A stretch of DNA of 51,611 nucleotides from positions 1 to 51,611 of the forward strand of contig URVC01000028.1 in NCBI GenBank assembly GCA_900551245.1. Direction: 5' to 3'. The notes beneath the pieces are model-generated. The model was not told where the DNA came from. It worked only from the letters and a program-made list of their open reading frames with translations, and did not search any database. Positions 15,974 to 23,286 of the stretch are shown here, piece by piece. Source of the DNA: an uncultured bacterium. GTDB lineage: Bacteria > Verrucomicrobiota > Lentisphaeria > Victivallales > Victivallaceae. A program made the position numbers and the translations under genes. Numbering within the stretch: the stretch's first letter is position 1; each line of letters begins with the position of its first letter.

Positions 15974-18445
15974 TCAGCGGAAGCGGACTGTCGGGAAACG
16001 TTCCGGAGATTTTCCTTCCGCAATTCCCGGAGCGATCGAGATTGCGTTATCCCGCCCTTTGCCGTCATTGTCGTTGATGAGCAAATTGAACTGGAATCCG
16101 CGTTTGCCGATGCGCTCGGAAAGCCCGATCGACTCGAACGGAATTTCCGCCTGATAGACGGTGGTTTTTCTCGTCTCATCCCGTTCTGTGGTCAATTTGA
16201 TCCGGGACGCGGTTTTTTCGCAGGAAAATCCGTTCGGAGCCATCCAGACCCACACTTCCGGTTTCCCGTCCGCAAGCCGGGTGAGGCCGATCTCCCAGAG
16301 GCTCGATTGCCCCGGCAGCAGCAGCGCACATTGAACGTTGTCCCCTTTCCAGCTTTCTTCCGCCTTATACGGCTGGCAATGAATGTTGTCTTTCGCCTCA
16401 ATGCGCAGCAGCAGCGCATTCTTTCTTATGGCCATCTTGATTGCGGCGCTGAGATCGTCGGGCCCCTTCCAGTAGCGCGGCTCATTCTCCGTTGCGGAAG
16501 GAACCAGCCGGGTGACTTGTCCAAAACGATTCAAGATGAAATTGGGCCGGTCGGAAAATTCATTGCGCGGCAAATCGGTCACGGTTCGGACCTCCTGGTT
16601 CAGCAGGCCGTGCCAGAGCTCCTTTCCCCCTGCCGTGAGACGCAATTCCACCCCGATCTTCTGCGGACGATCCGGCAGGGAACGAAAATCACGCTCCGCC
16701 TGCAACGGCAGGGCGAGACGGTACTGCCCCGCGGGGGACACCCTCTGTTCCGCAGTTGTCCGGGTTCCGGAAAGCCCTTTGGGCAAATGGAGCTTTACCT
16801 GGAAAAAAAGTTCCGATTTCGTCGGGTTGCTCAGATTCAGTTCCATGTCGCGCCGTTCGCCGGGAAACAGGTTGAAGGCACCGTCTGCGGAGAGAAATTT
16901 GCCTCGAATTTCCGGCTTCGAGCCGGTTTCGCTGTTGTACAAAGTAGCCGGGAGAGTGCCGACGGCATACGCCGCAATTCCATCGAGCGCAGGCAGCTGC
17001 TCCTGGTTGCCGAAGAGATCGATTCTGGAAAACTTCCCGTCACCGGCAATCGCCAGAAGGGTTTCTCCTGATTCATCACTCCATGCAGGCAGCAGATAGC
17101 CGTTTCCCCGCGAGCGGAACCAGTATGCCTGAAGCGGCCGCTCCGGTTCGGCATTTTCGAGGAACTCCGCTTCGCGGAAGGTTCCGGCGAGCATGTTGTA
17201 TGTTGCGTAGACCGGTTTGGGGTAGAACTCCTGCGTCAGCATTCCGTAATTATGCTCGGCGTTGGTCGGATTTCTGCCGTCATTGCGCAGATCATACCAG
17301 TTGTAACCGATTGCCCCCCGGGCCCAGCTGACCAGCAGTTTTTTGAAAAGCGTCACGGCCTGACCCGTTTCACTCGACCAGTTGCTGGGTTCTGCGGTTT
17401 CGTTGGCGTACCACGGAGCGGTTACTCCAAACTCCTTACGAGCTGCCAGAAGTGGATTGAGATGTGTGAGATAGCTTGACAGGGAGCCATGCCCGTGAAA
17501 TGCGATGATGTCATAATGATTTTTGCCGTCCCGGAGCATTTTACGCACAAATGCGGTCTGCTGATCCGTCGTTACCATGCCGGAAACGCCTCCGGTCATC
17601 ACGAGCATTTCGGGCGCGTTCTTTTTTGTCTCGTTGTAGGCGATGCGGAGCAGTTTGAGATACCGTTCCGGATTTCTGCCAAATGTATTGATATCCGGCT
17701 CGTTCCACACTTCCATATAGCGGACGCGTCCGCGGTAATGTTTTGCAAAGCGACGGATGAACTCTCCCCATTCCTCCGGGCAGCCGGTTCGATTAAATTT
17801 CCCCAAAACCCACCCGGGGACCCAGGCGCAAATGGCTTGCAGTTCAATGCCCTGCTTCTCGTAGAGAGCAATCAGCTGATCATAGTAGGACCAGTCCCAT
17901 TTCCCCTGTTGCCGCTCGACTCTCCACCAGCCGATGTCTTCGCGGAACACTTTTACTCCGCACCAGGCCGCCGCCATTGCTTCGCGTTCCTGTTCCGCCA
18001 GCGGAAATTTCTGGGTGTGGACGCAGACGCCGAAGAGAAACCCTTTCGCCCGTCCCGCCGTCGGGCCGGCCGGTTTCATGTAACAATAGCTGAGGCGCTT
18101 TGAAATGGTTCCACTGACGTTGCCGGCAAGAGTTGCCTTGATGAAACGGACTCCGAACTCTTCCGGCTTCGGCAGCGGGAAGACGCGTTTTGCTCCGGGC
18201 TTGAGGGAAAAACGGGTTTCTCCCCCGTCATGTAGTCTGCTGCCGTCGTAGTTTTCGACCACATATTTCAGGGTAAACTGCTCTTCTTTTTTTCCGTCGT
18301 TGACAATCCGCAGTCCAAGGCGGTTTTCCTCGCCGGGGACCAGGACATGAATCGGCGATCCACGACCGGTTTCCACCTCAATTTCCGCGGCAGAAAGCAA
18401 ACTTGCCACGACAAGTTGCAGCAGACAGACGTACAGGGCTCTCAT
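15974..18445 (-). CDS. Secreted clan-A glycoside hydrolase with CBM9-like C-terminal domain
   Basis: The protein has 823 residues, starting at ATG 18445 behind AAAGGAAAA. A signal peptide (1-20, ALYVCLLQLVVASLLSAAE) is followed by a beta-rich NEW3/CARDB-like domain (about 25-130). A TIM barrel follows (about 135-440), with KVFREDIGWWRVERQQGKW. The likely acid/base is E249 in MEVWNEPD and the likely nucleophile is E349 in WYANETAEP; the 100-residue spacing fits clan GH-A (GH39-like). Two beta-rich regions follow, and the last 170 residues resemble a family 9 carbohydrate-binding module (WKGDNVQCAL, QFNLLINDNDGKGRDNAI). The substrate cannot be fixed. Its start overlaps the pseudopilin stop as TGATG, so the two are translationally coupled, third in the GntR-led operon. 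Confidence 0.85.
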   Translation of the reverse strand: MRALYVCLLQLVVASLLSAAEIEVETGRGSPIHVLVPGEENRLGLRIVNDGKKEEQFTLKYVVENYDGSRLHDGGETRFSLKPGAKRVFPLPKPEEFGVRFIKATLAGNVSGTISKRLSYCYMKPAGPTAGRAKGFLFGVCVHTQKFPLAEQEREAMAAAWCGVKVFREDIGWWRVERQQGKWDWSYYDQLIALYEKQGIELQAICAWVPGWVLGKFNRTGCPEEWGEFIRRFAKHYRGRVRYMEVWNEPDINTFGRNPERYLKLLRIAYNETKKNAPEMLVMTGGVSGMVTTDQQTAFVRKMLRDGKNHYDIIAFHGHGSLSSYLTHLNPLLAARKEFGVTAPWYANETAEPSNWSSETGQAVTLFKKLLVSWARGAIGYNWYDLRNDGRNPTNAEHNYGMLTQEFYPKPVYATYNMLAGTFREAEFLENAEPERPLQAYWFRSRGNGYLLPAWSDESGETLLAIAGDGKFSRIDLFGNQEQLPALDGIAAYAVGTLPATLYNSETGSKPEIRGKFLSADGAFNLFPGERRDMELNLSNPTKSELFFQVKLHLPKGLSGTRTTAEQRVSPAGQYRLALPLQAERDFRSLPDRPQKIGVELRLTAGGKELWHGLLNQEVRTVTDLPRNEFSDRPNFILNRFGQVTRLVPSATENEPRYWKGPDDLSAAIKMAIRKNALLLRIEAKDNIHCQPYKAEESWKGDNVQCALLLPGQSSLWEIGLTRLADGKPEVWVWMAPNGFSCEKTASRIKLTTERDETRKTTVYQAEIPFESIGLSERIGKRGFQFNLLINDNDGKGRDNAISIAPGIAEGKSPERFPTVRFR

Positions 18446-19266
18446 CAATTGCTTTTCCTTTCATATTTGGAGGTCCAGGCCACTTTGAATTTCATCGGAG
18501 ACGCGGTCAGCTCACCCCAGGTCCGCCCTTTGACATGGCCGTCGCCGAATGCGGCATTGCAGCGGGTGTTGTGAGCCAGCCAGGGGCCGGCGTTATCCGA
18601 TTCCAGAAAACCGCTCGGGGAGAAACGATGGTAACTGTTATTCTGCATCGAACCGAAACCATAAACGTAATCGATCATCAGTTCAACCGCGGCCGGCCGT
18701 TTGAGTCGCCGCAGAAAGATTCCATGCGTTTCGGGTCCACGGTCTCCCCAGTTCCAGACACGGACCGCGCCGATGTCATCGATCTTGTCGTTATAATCGC
18801 TGTCAAAAAGCGGAGCATACGAGGCATAGGTGCACCACATGTTGTTGATATACCAGTTCGTAGCACTGCCCCATTCCAGTATGTTTTGAGAATGTTTTCC
18901 CGTGATTGTCGGGCAGTTCAGAGTTGCAACGCTCTTGATATAGCGACCATATACCAGCAGGCGCTTTGCCCATGGATCGGGAGAATAATAGGTCAGCATG
19001 ATGTCCCGGTTGTCGTTGGCGTAGAATGTTTGCGCCATGATATTCTGTTTGAGGTTGTTCAGGCATTGACTGGATTTGGCGGAATCCCGAGCCTTGTTCA
19101 AAACCGGCAGCAAGAGAGCCGCAAGGATGGCAATGATTGCAATAACAACTAAAAGTTCTATCAATGTAAATGATTTACATAGATACCGTTGTGACGGAGT
19201 CTGGAGGTGTGGCTCTTCCGGAAGAAGCTCCTGATTGAGGTGAAGTCTGATGGATGTTTGTTTCAT
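18445..19266 (-). CDS. Pseudopilin-like protein (prepilin leader, H-x9-DG tail)
   Basis: The protein has 273 residues, starting at ATG 19266 with AGGAG six bases upstream. A long leader of about 32 residues ends at the prepilin peptidase site before FTLIELLVVIAIIAILAALL, with the conserved Glu at +5. The globular part (NNLKQNIMAQTFYANDNRDIMLTYY...) ends in the H-x9-DG motif (HNTRCNAAFGDGH), known from large Planctomycetes/Lentisphaerae protein families. It would be cleaved and methylated by a prepilin peptidase and inserted in the inner membrane or a type II secretion-like pseudopilus. Its place between a sugar-type regulator and a secreted hydrolase, with a TGATG overlap to the latter, suggests it helps that enzyme's export or substrate capture. 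That role is inference. Confidence 0.85.
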   Translation of the reverse strand: MKQTSIRLHLNQELLPEEPHLQTPSQRYLCKSFTLIELLVVIAIIAILAALLLPVLNKARDSAKSSQCLNNLKQNIMAQTFYANDNRDIMLTYYSPDPWAKRLLVYGRYIKSVATLNCPTITGKHSQNILEWGSATNWYINNMWCTYASYAPLFDSDYNDKIDDIGAVRVWNWGDRGPETHGIFLRRLKRPAAVELMIDYVYGFGSMQNNSYHRFSPSGFLESDNAGPWLAHNTRCNAAFGDGHVKGRTWGELTASPMKFKVAWTSKYERKSN

Positions 19267-19282
19267 GTTCAACTCCTTTTGG

Positions 19283-20398
19283 TTATGAGAGTGTTTTGAT
19301 GCTCTCTCGTTCGATCAATTCGACATCCTGTACCATGTGCCGTGGAACATCCGAGCTGTCGCTGAGAATGATCTGGAACATCTTCTCCACAAGCTTCTCT
19401 GTATTGCCGACCACAGTGGAAAGCGCCGGGCAGGCGAGACGGGCGTAATTCATCATATCCATTGCCGTAACAATGGAGATATCCTCCGGGCAGCGCAATC
19501 CGCGCTCATGAAGCGCACGCAGCGCCCCATAGGCGCCCGGGAAGGTATCGACCAGCAGTGCGGTGATCTCCGGATGGTGATTCAAAAGTTCAAGCGTCTG
19601 CGAATACCCGGCTTCCGCCGGATCATTCCAGGCCACAGCCTGAATTGTCGATCGGATGAGTTCCCGGCGACGAAGACCGAACTCCTGCATCGCACAGTAG
19701 ATTCCGCGATCGGTGGATGCCAGACGTTCCGGCTCATTTTCGATGAAACCGATCTGGCGATGTCCGTGGGACAACAGCGCCTTCATGCGCAGATAACCGG
19801 ATTTAAAGTGATCCCAGTCGATCGTGAACCAGTTTTTATGGACTGTCAGTCGCTCCATGGAGATCTGCATCACGCAGGGGATGTCGAGCGTATCCAGCTG
19901 TCGCAGTACCGGGCCCGGTATTTCTGCAGAGGGAGGCATCAGTATCATTCCCGCCAGATCCGACTGCTGCTGGATTATATGAAACAACGCGGCATAATCT
20001 GTTTCCGCCTGCATCTTGAAATTGATCAGGCGAAGATTTCGCTTAAGTGCGATCATCTCCGCATAGTGCACCTCCTGCCAGAGGGTGTAGGTAAAGAAAT
20101 CAGGGTAGGCAATAATCACCGTCCGGCTGCCGTTCCGTGCGGCAGTGCTCTCTACTGTTTTGTCCCGGGGGGAGACGAATGTCCCTTTGCCGGGACGGCG
20201 CACAACATAACCTTCTCGCTCCAACTCCACCATTACCTTGTTCATAGTGGCCCGGCAGACGTTGAATTGTTTCGCCAATGCCGTTTCCGACGGCAGGCGC
20301 ATGTTGCAGCCACTGCGTTCGATCTGAGCAAGAAGACACGCTTTCAGTTCATTGTGTCGGGAATTTTCGTTTTTGAAAACGGAGCTTTGTGTATTCAT
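19283..20398 (-). CDS. AraR-type transcriptional regulator (GntR winged helix plus LacI-type sensor)
   Basis: The protein has 371 residues. Residues about 10-80 form a GntR winged helix (RLPSETALAKQFNVCRATMN and VMVELEREGYVVRRPGKGTF). Residues about 95-365 form a periplasmic-binding-protein-like sensor (TVIIAYPDFFTYTLWQEVHY, GMILMPPSAEIPGP, GFIENEPERLASTDRG, ALLVDTFPGAYGALRAL, EDISIVTAMDMMNY). This is the build of AraR, a repressor released by a sugar. Start ATG 20398 has only a poor ribosome site. It is the first gene of an operon with the pseudopilin (16-base gap) and hydrolase. A perfect consensus promoter with the palindrome TGTCTAGACA at the transcript start suggests it represses its own operon. 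Confidence 0.9.
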   Translation of the reverse strand: MNTQSSVFKNENSRHNELKACLLAQIERSGCNMRLPSETALAKQFNVCRATMNKVMVELEREGYVVRRPGKGTFVSPRDKTVESTAARNGSRTVIIAYPDFFTYTLWQEVHYAEMIALKRNLRLINFKMQAETDYAALFHIIQQQSDLAGMILMPPSAEIPGPVLRQLDTLDIPCVMQISMERLTVHKNWFTIDWDHFKSGYLRMKALLSHGHRQIGFIENEPERLASTDRGIYCAMQEFGLRRRELIRSTIQAVAWNDPAEAGYSQTLELLNHHPEITALLVDTFPGAYGALRALHERGLRCPEDISIVTAMDMMNYARLACPALSTVVGNTEKLVEKMFQIILSDSSDVPRHMVQDVELIERESIKTLS

Positions 20399-20418
20399 TT
20401 TTTGTTTTTCAGTTATAT

Positions 20419-20463
20419 TGTCTAGACAGTATTAATTATACCTGAATTTCTGTTCTATGTCAA
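20419..20463 (-). promoter_or_regulatory. Consensus promoter with palindromic operator for module A
   Basis: On the minus strand TTGACA (20463-20458), a 17-base spacer and TATAAT (20440-20435) match consensus exactly. A perfect 10-bp palindrome TGTCTAGACA (20428-20419) sits 6 bases downstream, at the expected transcript start, where a bound repressor would block initiation. It is the likely site for the AraR-type regulator. Confidence 0.8.
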
Positions 20464-20519
20464 GTCAAAAATCAAAAAAAACGCAAAATTCATCGATGGA
20501 AAGCCGGAGAAGAAAAAAT

Positions 20520-20554
20520 GCGGCTCACGCTTTGTCTTTGTCTGCGTGAGCCGC
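20520..20554 (-). terminator. Intrinsic terminator of mscS
   Basis: An 11-bp perfect stem (GCGGCTCACGC with GCGTGAGCCGC) with a 13-base loop is followed on the minus strand by ATTTTTTCT. It lies 31 bases after the mscS stop. Confidence 0.85.
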
Positions 20555-20585
20555 GAAAGCGTGTGCGGTTTCAGCCGTGTGACGG

Positions 20586-21956
20586 TTACGGTTGTTTCGG
20601 CTCTTCGGCGGGGGAGGATTCCAGCCGGAATGGGTATGCCGGGTCGCCGCGCAGGTAGCTGGTCACCGTATTGTAGGCCATGTTGAGACCGGCTTCGTTG
20701 AACCGGTTGATGACGGCGAGATTGATTTCGGTCCGCCACTTTTCTTCCGTTTCGTAGGTGGTGGTCTTCAGCCACATGATGACCTTGAGGTTGAGCGCGG
20801 AGCTGCCGAGCGTTTCAAAGAAGACACGCGGCTGCCGGGACTGCGGATCCTTGCCGTGAAAATCGTCTACGATTTCATGGAGAATTTTCATCGCCTTTTC
20901 TATGTCGCCGCCCGGTGTTTCGTAGACCAGGCCGATGGTGAAGGCAAAGCGGATGACCCCGTGATTGCTGATGTTTTCAATGTCACATTCGGCGATTCTG
21001 CTGTTCGGAATGGTGTAGACGCTCTCGTCCGCCGTGAGAATCCGGGTGCTCCGCATCCCCACTGCCTTGACCAGCCCGTCGACGCCGTTGACCTGGATGC
21101 GGTCGCCGCACCGGAAGGGGCGATCCAGAATGATGACCAGAGTCCCGAAAAAATTCGCCAGCGTTTCACGCGAGGCAAATGCTATCGCCAGGCCGACGAC
21201 TCCGGCGCCCGCCAGCAGAGTCGTGATATTCAGATTGAAAATGCTCTGCCCGATAAAGAGAATGGAGACGATAATCAGAGTGATTTTCAAGACCTTGCGG
21301 GTGATTTCCACCATCAGCTGATCCAGGTTGTTGTCGGCGCTGGCGGCGTATTGCGACATGCGCATGCTCAAGACGGAAATGAGACGCATCCCCGCCCAGG
21401 TGATGATGAGGGTCACCAGCGTGAAAAAGAGCCGTGCATCAAATTTGTAGAGCCGCGGCAGTGTCTGCAGAACCGGCAGCATCAGAAGAAACAGCGCAAT
21501 CACAACCCCCAGCAGCAGCAGCGGCAGCGAGAGCGCCCAAATGAGCTGCCAGCGCAGGGAGTTCTGCTTGACTGCACGCTGTGCACGGATGATCTTCTGC
21601 ATGCCGATGCCCAGGCCGACGCCGATGCCGATGGTCAGAACGGCTCCGGCCAGCAGGACGAACAGGGCGTGACGCTCCCGATGAAACCAGTCGAGTGCCG
21701 CATCCACCTTCTGGCCGAGCGTCTGAGCCAGCTCCTCCTCGGAAACCAGCGGAATGGTCTCTTCCCCGGAGAGAATCCGGTCGATCTCGCTCTCGTCTTC
21801 CCGGGAGTCCCGGGTTTCTTGTGACTCTTTTTCCGGGGTTTTCCGGACCTCTTCGCTCTTTTCCGTCTCCTCCGGGAGGGACAGAGTACTCTCCGGCGCG
21901 GCGGAACAAAGTCCGGCCAGGATCAGCAGCAGTACTGGTATCAGAATTTTTCGCAT
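20586..21956 (-). CDS. MscS family mechanosensitive channel with acidic N-terminal region
   Basis: The protein has 456 residues, starting at ATG 21956 (MRKILIPVLLL) with AAGGAG upstream; the in-frame ATG at 21965 overlaps that site and the longer open frame has no match. A signal peptide (1-19) and a Glu/Ser-rich stretch (about 22-75) precede three hydrophobic spans and the MscS pore helix (AGAGVVGLAIAFASRETLAN, then FFGTLVIILDRPFRCGDRIQV), VKAVGMRSTRI and the alpha/beta tail (LGSSALNLKVIMWLKT). It opens under membrane tension to protect against osmotic downshock. The domain is complete. It is a separate unit with its own terminator. Confidence 0.9.
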   Translation of the reverse strand: MRKILIPVLLLILAGLCSAAPESTLSLPEETEKSEEVRKTPEKESQETRDSREDESEIDRILSGEETIPLVSEEELAQTLGQKVDAALDWFHRERHALFVLLAGAVLTIGIGVGLGIGMQKIIRAQRAVKQNSLRWQLIWALSLPLLLLGVVIALFLLMLPVLQTLPRLYKFDARLFFTLVTLIITWAGMRLISVLSMRMSQYAASADNNLDQLMVEITRKVLKITLIIVSILFIGQSIFNLNITTLLAGAGVVGLAIAFASRETLANFFGTLVIILDRPFRCGDRIQVNGVDGLVKAVGMRSTRILTADESVYTIPNSRIAECDIENISNHGVIRFAFTIGLVYETPGGDIEKAMKILHEIVDDFHGKDPQSRQPRVFFETLGSSALNLKVIMWLKTTTYETEEKWRTEINLAVINRFNEAGLNMAYNTVTSYLRGDPAYPFRLESSPAEEPKQP

Positions 21957-22029
21957 GGGCACCATCTCCTTCCTCTCTCCCCCGCCGGGGTGTGTAAAAT
22001 AATGTACTCCGGGAAATGAAAATATCCAC

Positions 22030-22057
22030 TTGAAAGCTGCTTTTTTTGTGATATGGT
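22030..22057 (+). promoter_or_regulatory. Promoter for the glutaredoxin-like gene
   Basis: TTGAAA, a 16-base spacer and TATGGT, 34 bases before the start at 22092. Confidence 0.5.
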
Positions 22058-22091
22058 ATCCGAAACCATCATCAGGAGGAGGGTTGTCGTC

Positions 22092-22355
22092 ATGTTGAAA
22101 GTTTATGCCTGGAAGGTCTGCCCCCATTGCCACCGCACCATCGAATGGCTCAATGCGCATGGAATTCCCTTCGAATACCTCGAAATCGAGGAGCAGCCGC
22201 CGGAGGTCGTCCAGAAGGTCGTCGAGGTCAACGGCGGTGATGACTGGGTGGTTCCGACGCTGGAGTACAATGGCAAATGGCGTCCCGGCAAGGTGTTCAA
22301 CGCCGCTGAGCTCGAGGCGGACCTCCGGGCATGGGGCATCATCCCGGCAAAATGA
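22092..22355 (+). CDS. Glutaredoxin-like protein
   Basis: The protein has 87 residues and is cytosolic. LKVYAWKVCPHCHRTIEWLN carries the CPHC redox site, followed by IPFEYLEIEEQP and DDWVVPTLEYNGKWRPG with the cis-proline VPT, the usual glutaredoxin/NrdH order. ATG 22092 was chosen over the upstream in-frame ATG at 22053, which lies inside the promoter; AGGAGGAGGG precedes it, with a spacing of about 11. It is 67 bases upstream of the PocR-AraC regulator and may share its transcript. Confidence 0.85.
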   Translation: MLKVYAWKVCPHCHRTIEWLNAHGIPFEYLEIEEQPPEVVQKVVEVNGGDDWVVPTLEYNGKWRPGKVFNAAELEADLRAWGIIPAK

Positions 22356-22422
22356 CCGAGGGAAAATCGCGCGACGGGGGGAGGGGTGGAACTCCGGAAA
22401 TGGCTGAGAAACGGGAGAATCC

Positions 22423-23247
22423 ATGAATCTGTCGGAGTTGATGCGGTTCTGCGAACGGAAATCCGGCGCGGTGATCTGTCTGGAAGCGTTGCATTGCGCC
22501 TTCGTCCGGAACTCTCCGCTTCAACTCGCTCCGGATCAGTTTCTTCATCACGGAGCGTTCTGCCGCTACCACAAGAGCCACCAGGGGTTGCAGGAGTGCG
22601 CCCGCAACAAGAGCCGAAGCATTGAAATCGCAAGACGCGGCCGGCGGTTTTCCGGGTGTTGCCCCTGTGGCATCTGGGATCTCGCTCTGCCGGTGATCTG
22701 GAGCGGCGATCTCGTTTGTGTTCTCTATCTGGGGGGCTTCGCCGGATGCGCGAGACCGGAGCTTTATGACCGGGGATTTCCCCGCCATTTGGTGACGGAA
22801 GCGAAGAAAAAAGAGCTGATTCAACTGGGGAATTTCATCGTTCAGTTCATTCAACTGGAGCTGGAACGCAACCGGGACTCCTGGCCGGTGCGCGGGGATG
22901 ATGCTTCATACCTTCTTCTGGCAAAACATTTTATCGAGCAGAACTACTATCTGCCGATCAGCCTTGCCGATTTCGCGGAACAGTTGAAGATGAACCCGAA
23001 CTACCTGGGGGGAATTCTGAAGCGGGCCGGTGGAAAGAGCTTCCGGCAGCTGCTCAATGAACGTCGGATTCATGAAGCAAAACTGCGGATTCAACTCCAC
23101 ACCCGGGAATCGATTCAGAGCATCGCTTCCGGCAGCGGGTTTCCCGACAGCAACTACTTCTGCACGGTTTTCAAGCAGTTGACCGGATGCGCACCGACCG
23201 TGTATCGGAAACGGTTTGCCGCGGCGGATGCGCCGGAACAGCGGTGA
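22423..23247 (+). CDS. AraC-type regulator with PocR ligand-binding domain
   Basis: The protein has 274 residues. Residues about 1-125 match the PocR sensory domain, including the cysteine-rich part (FCRYHKSHQGLQECARNKSR, CCPCGIWDLALPVIW) that binds small ligands or metal. Residues about 170-272 form two AraC helix-turn-helix units (PISLADFAEQLKMNPNYLGG, SIQSIASGSGFPDSNYFCTVF, GCAPTVYRKRF). PocR domains in PduR-like activators sense diols or sugars. GGGAGA precedes the ATG. It converges, with a 39-base gap, on the acetylesterase/hydrolase operon and may control it; that link rests on position only. Confidence 0.88.
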   Translation: MNLSELMRFCERKSGAVICLEALHCAFVRNSPLQLAPDQFLHHGAFCRYHKSHQGLQECARNKSRSIEIARRGRRFSGCCPCGIWDLALPVIWSGDLVCVLYLGGFAGCARPELYDRGFPRHLVTEAKKKELIQLGNFIVQFIQLELERNRDSWPVRGDDASYLLLAKHFIEQNYYLPISLADFAEQLKMNPNYLGGILKRAGGKSFRQLLNERRIHEAKLRIQLHTRESIQSIASGSGFPDSNYFCTVFKQLTGCAPTVYRKRFAAADAPEQR

Positions 23248-23286
23248 TTTCTCCGGAGTTCCGGCGAGGCGCCGCGCAAAACCGGC

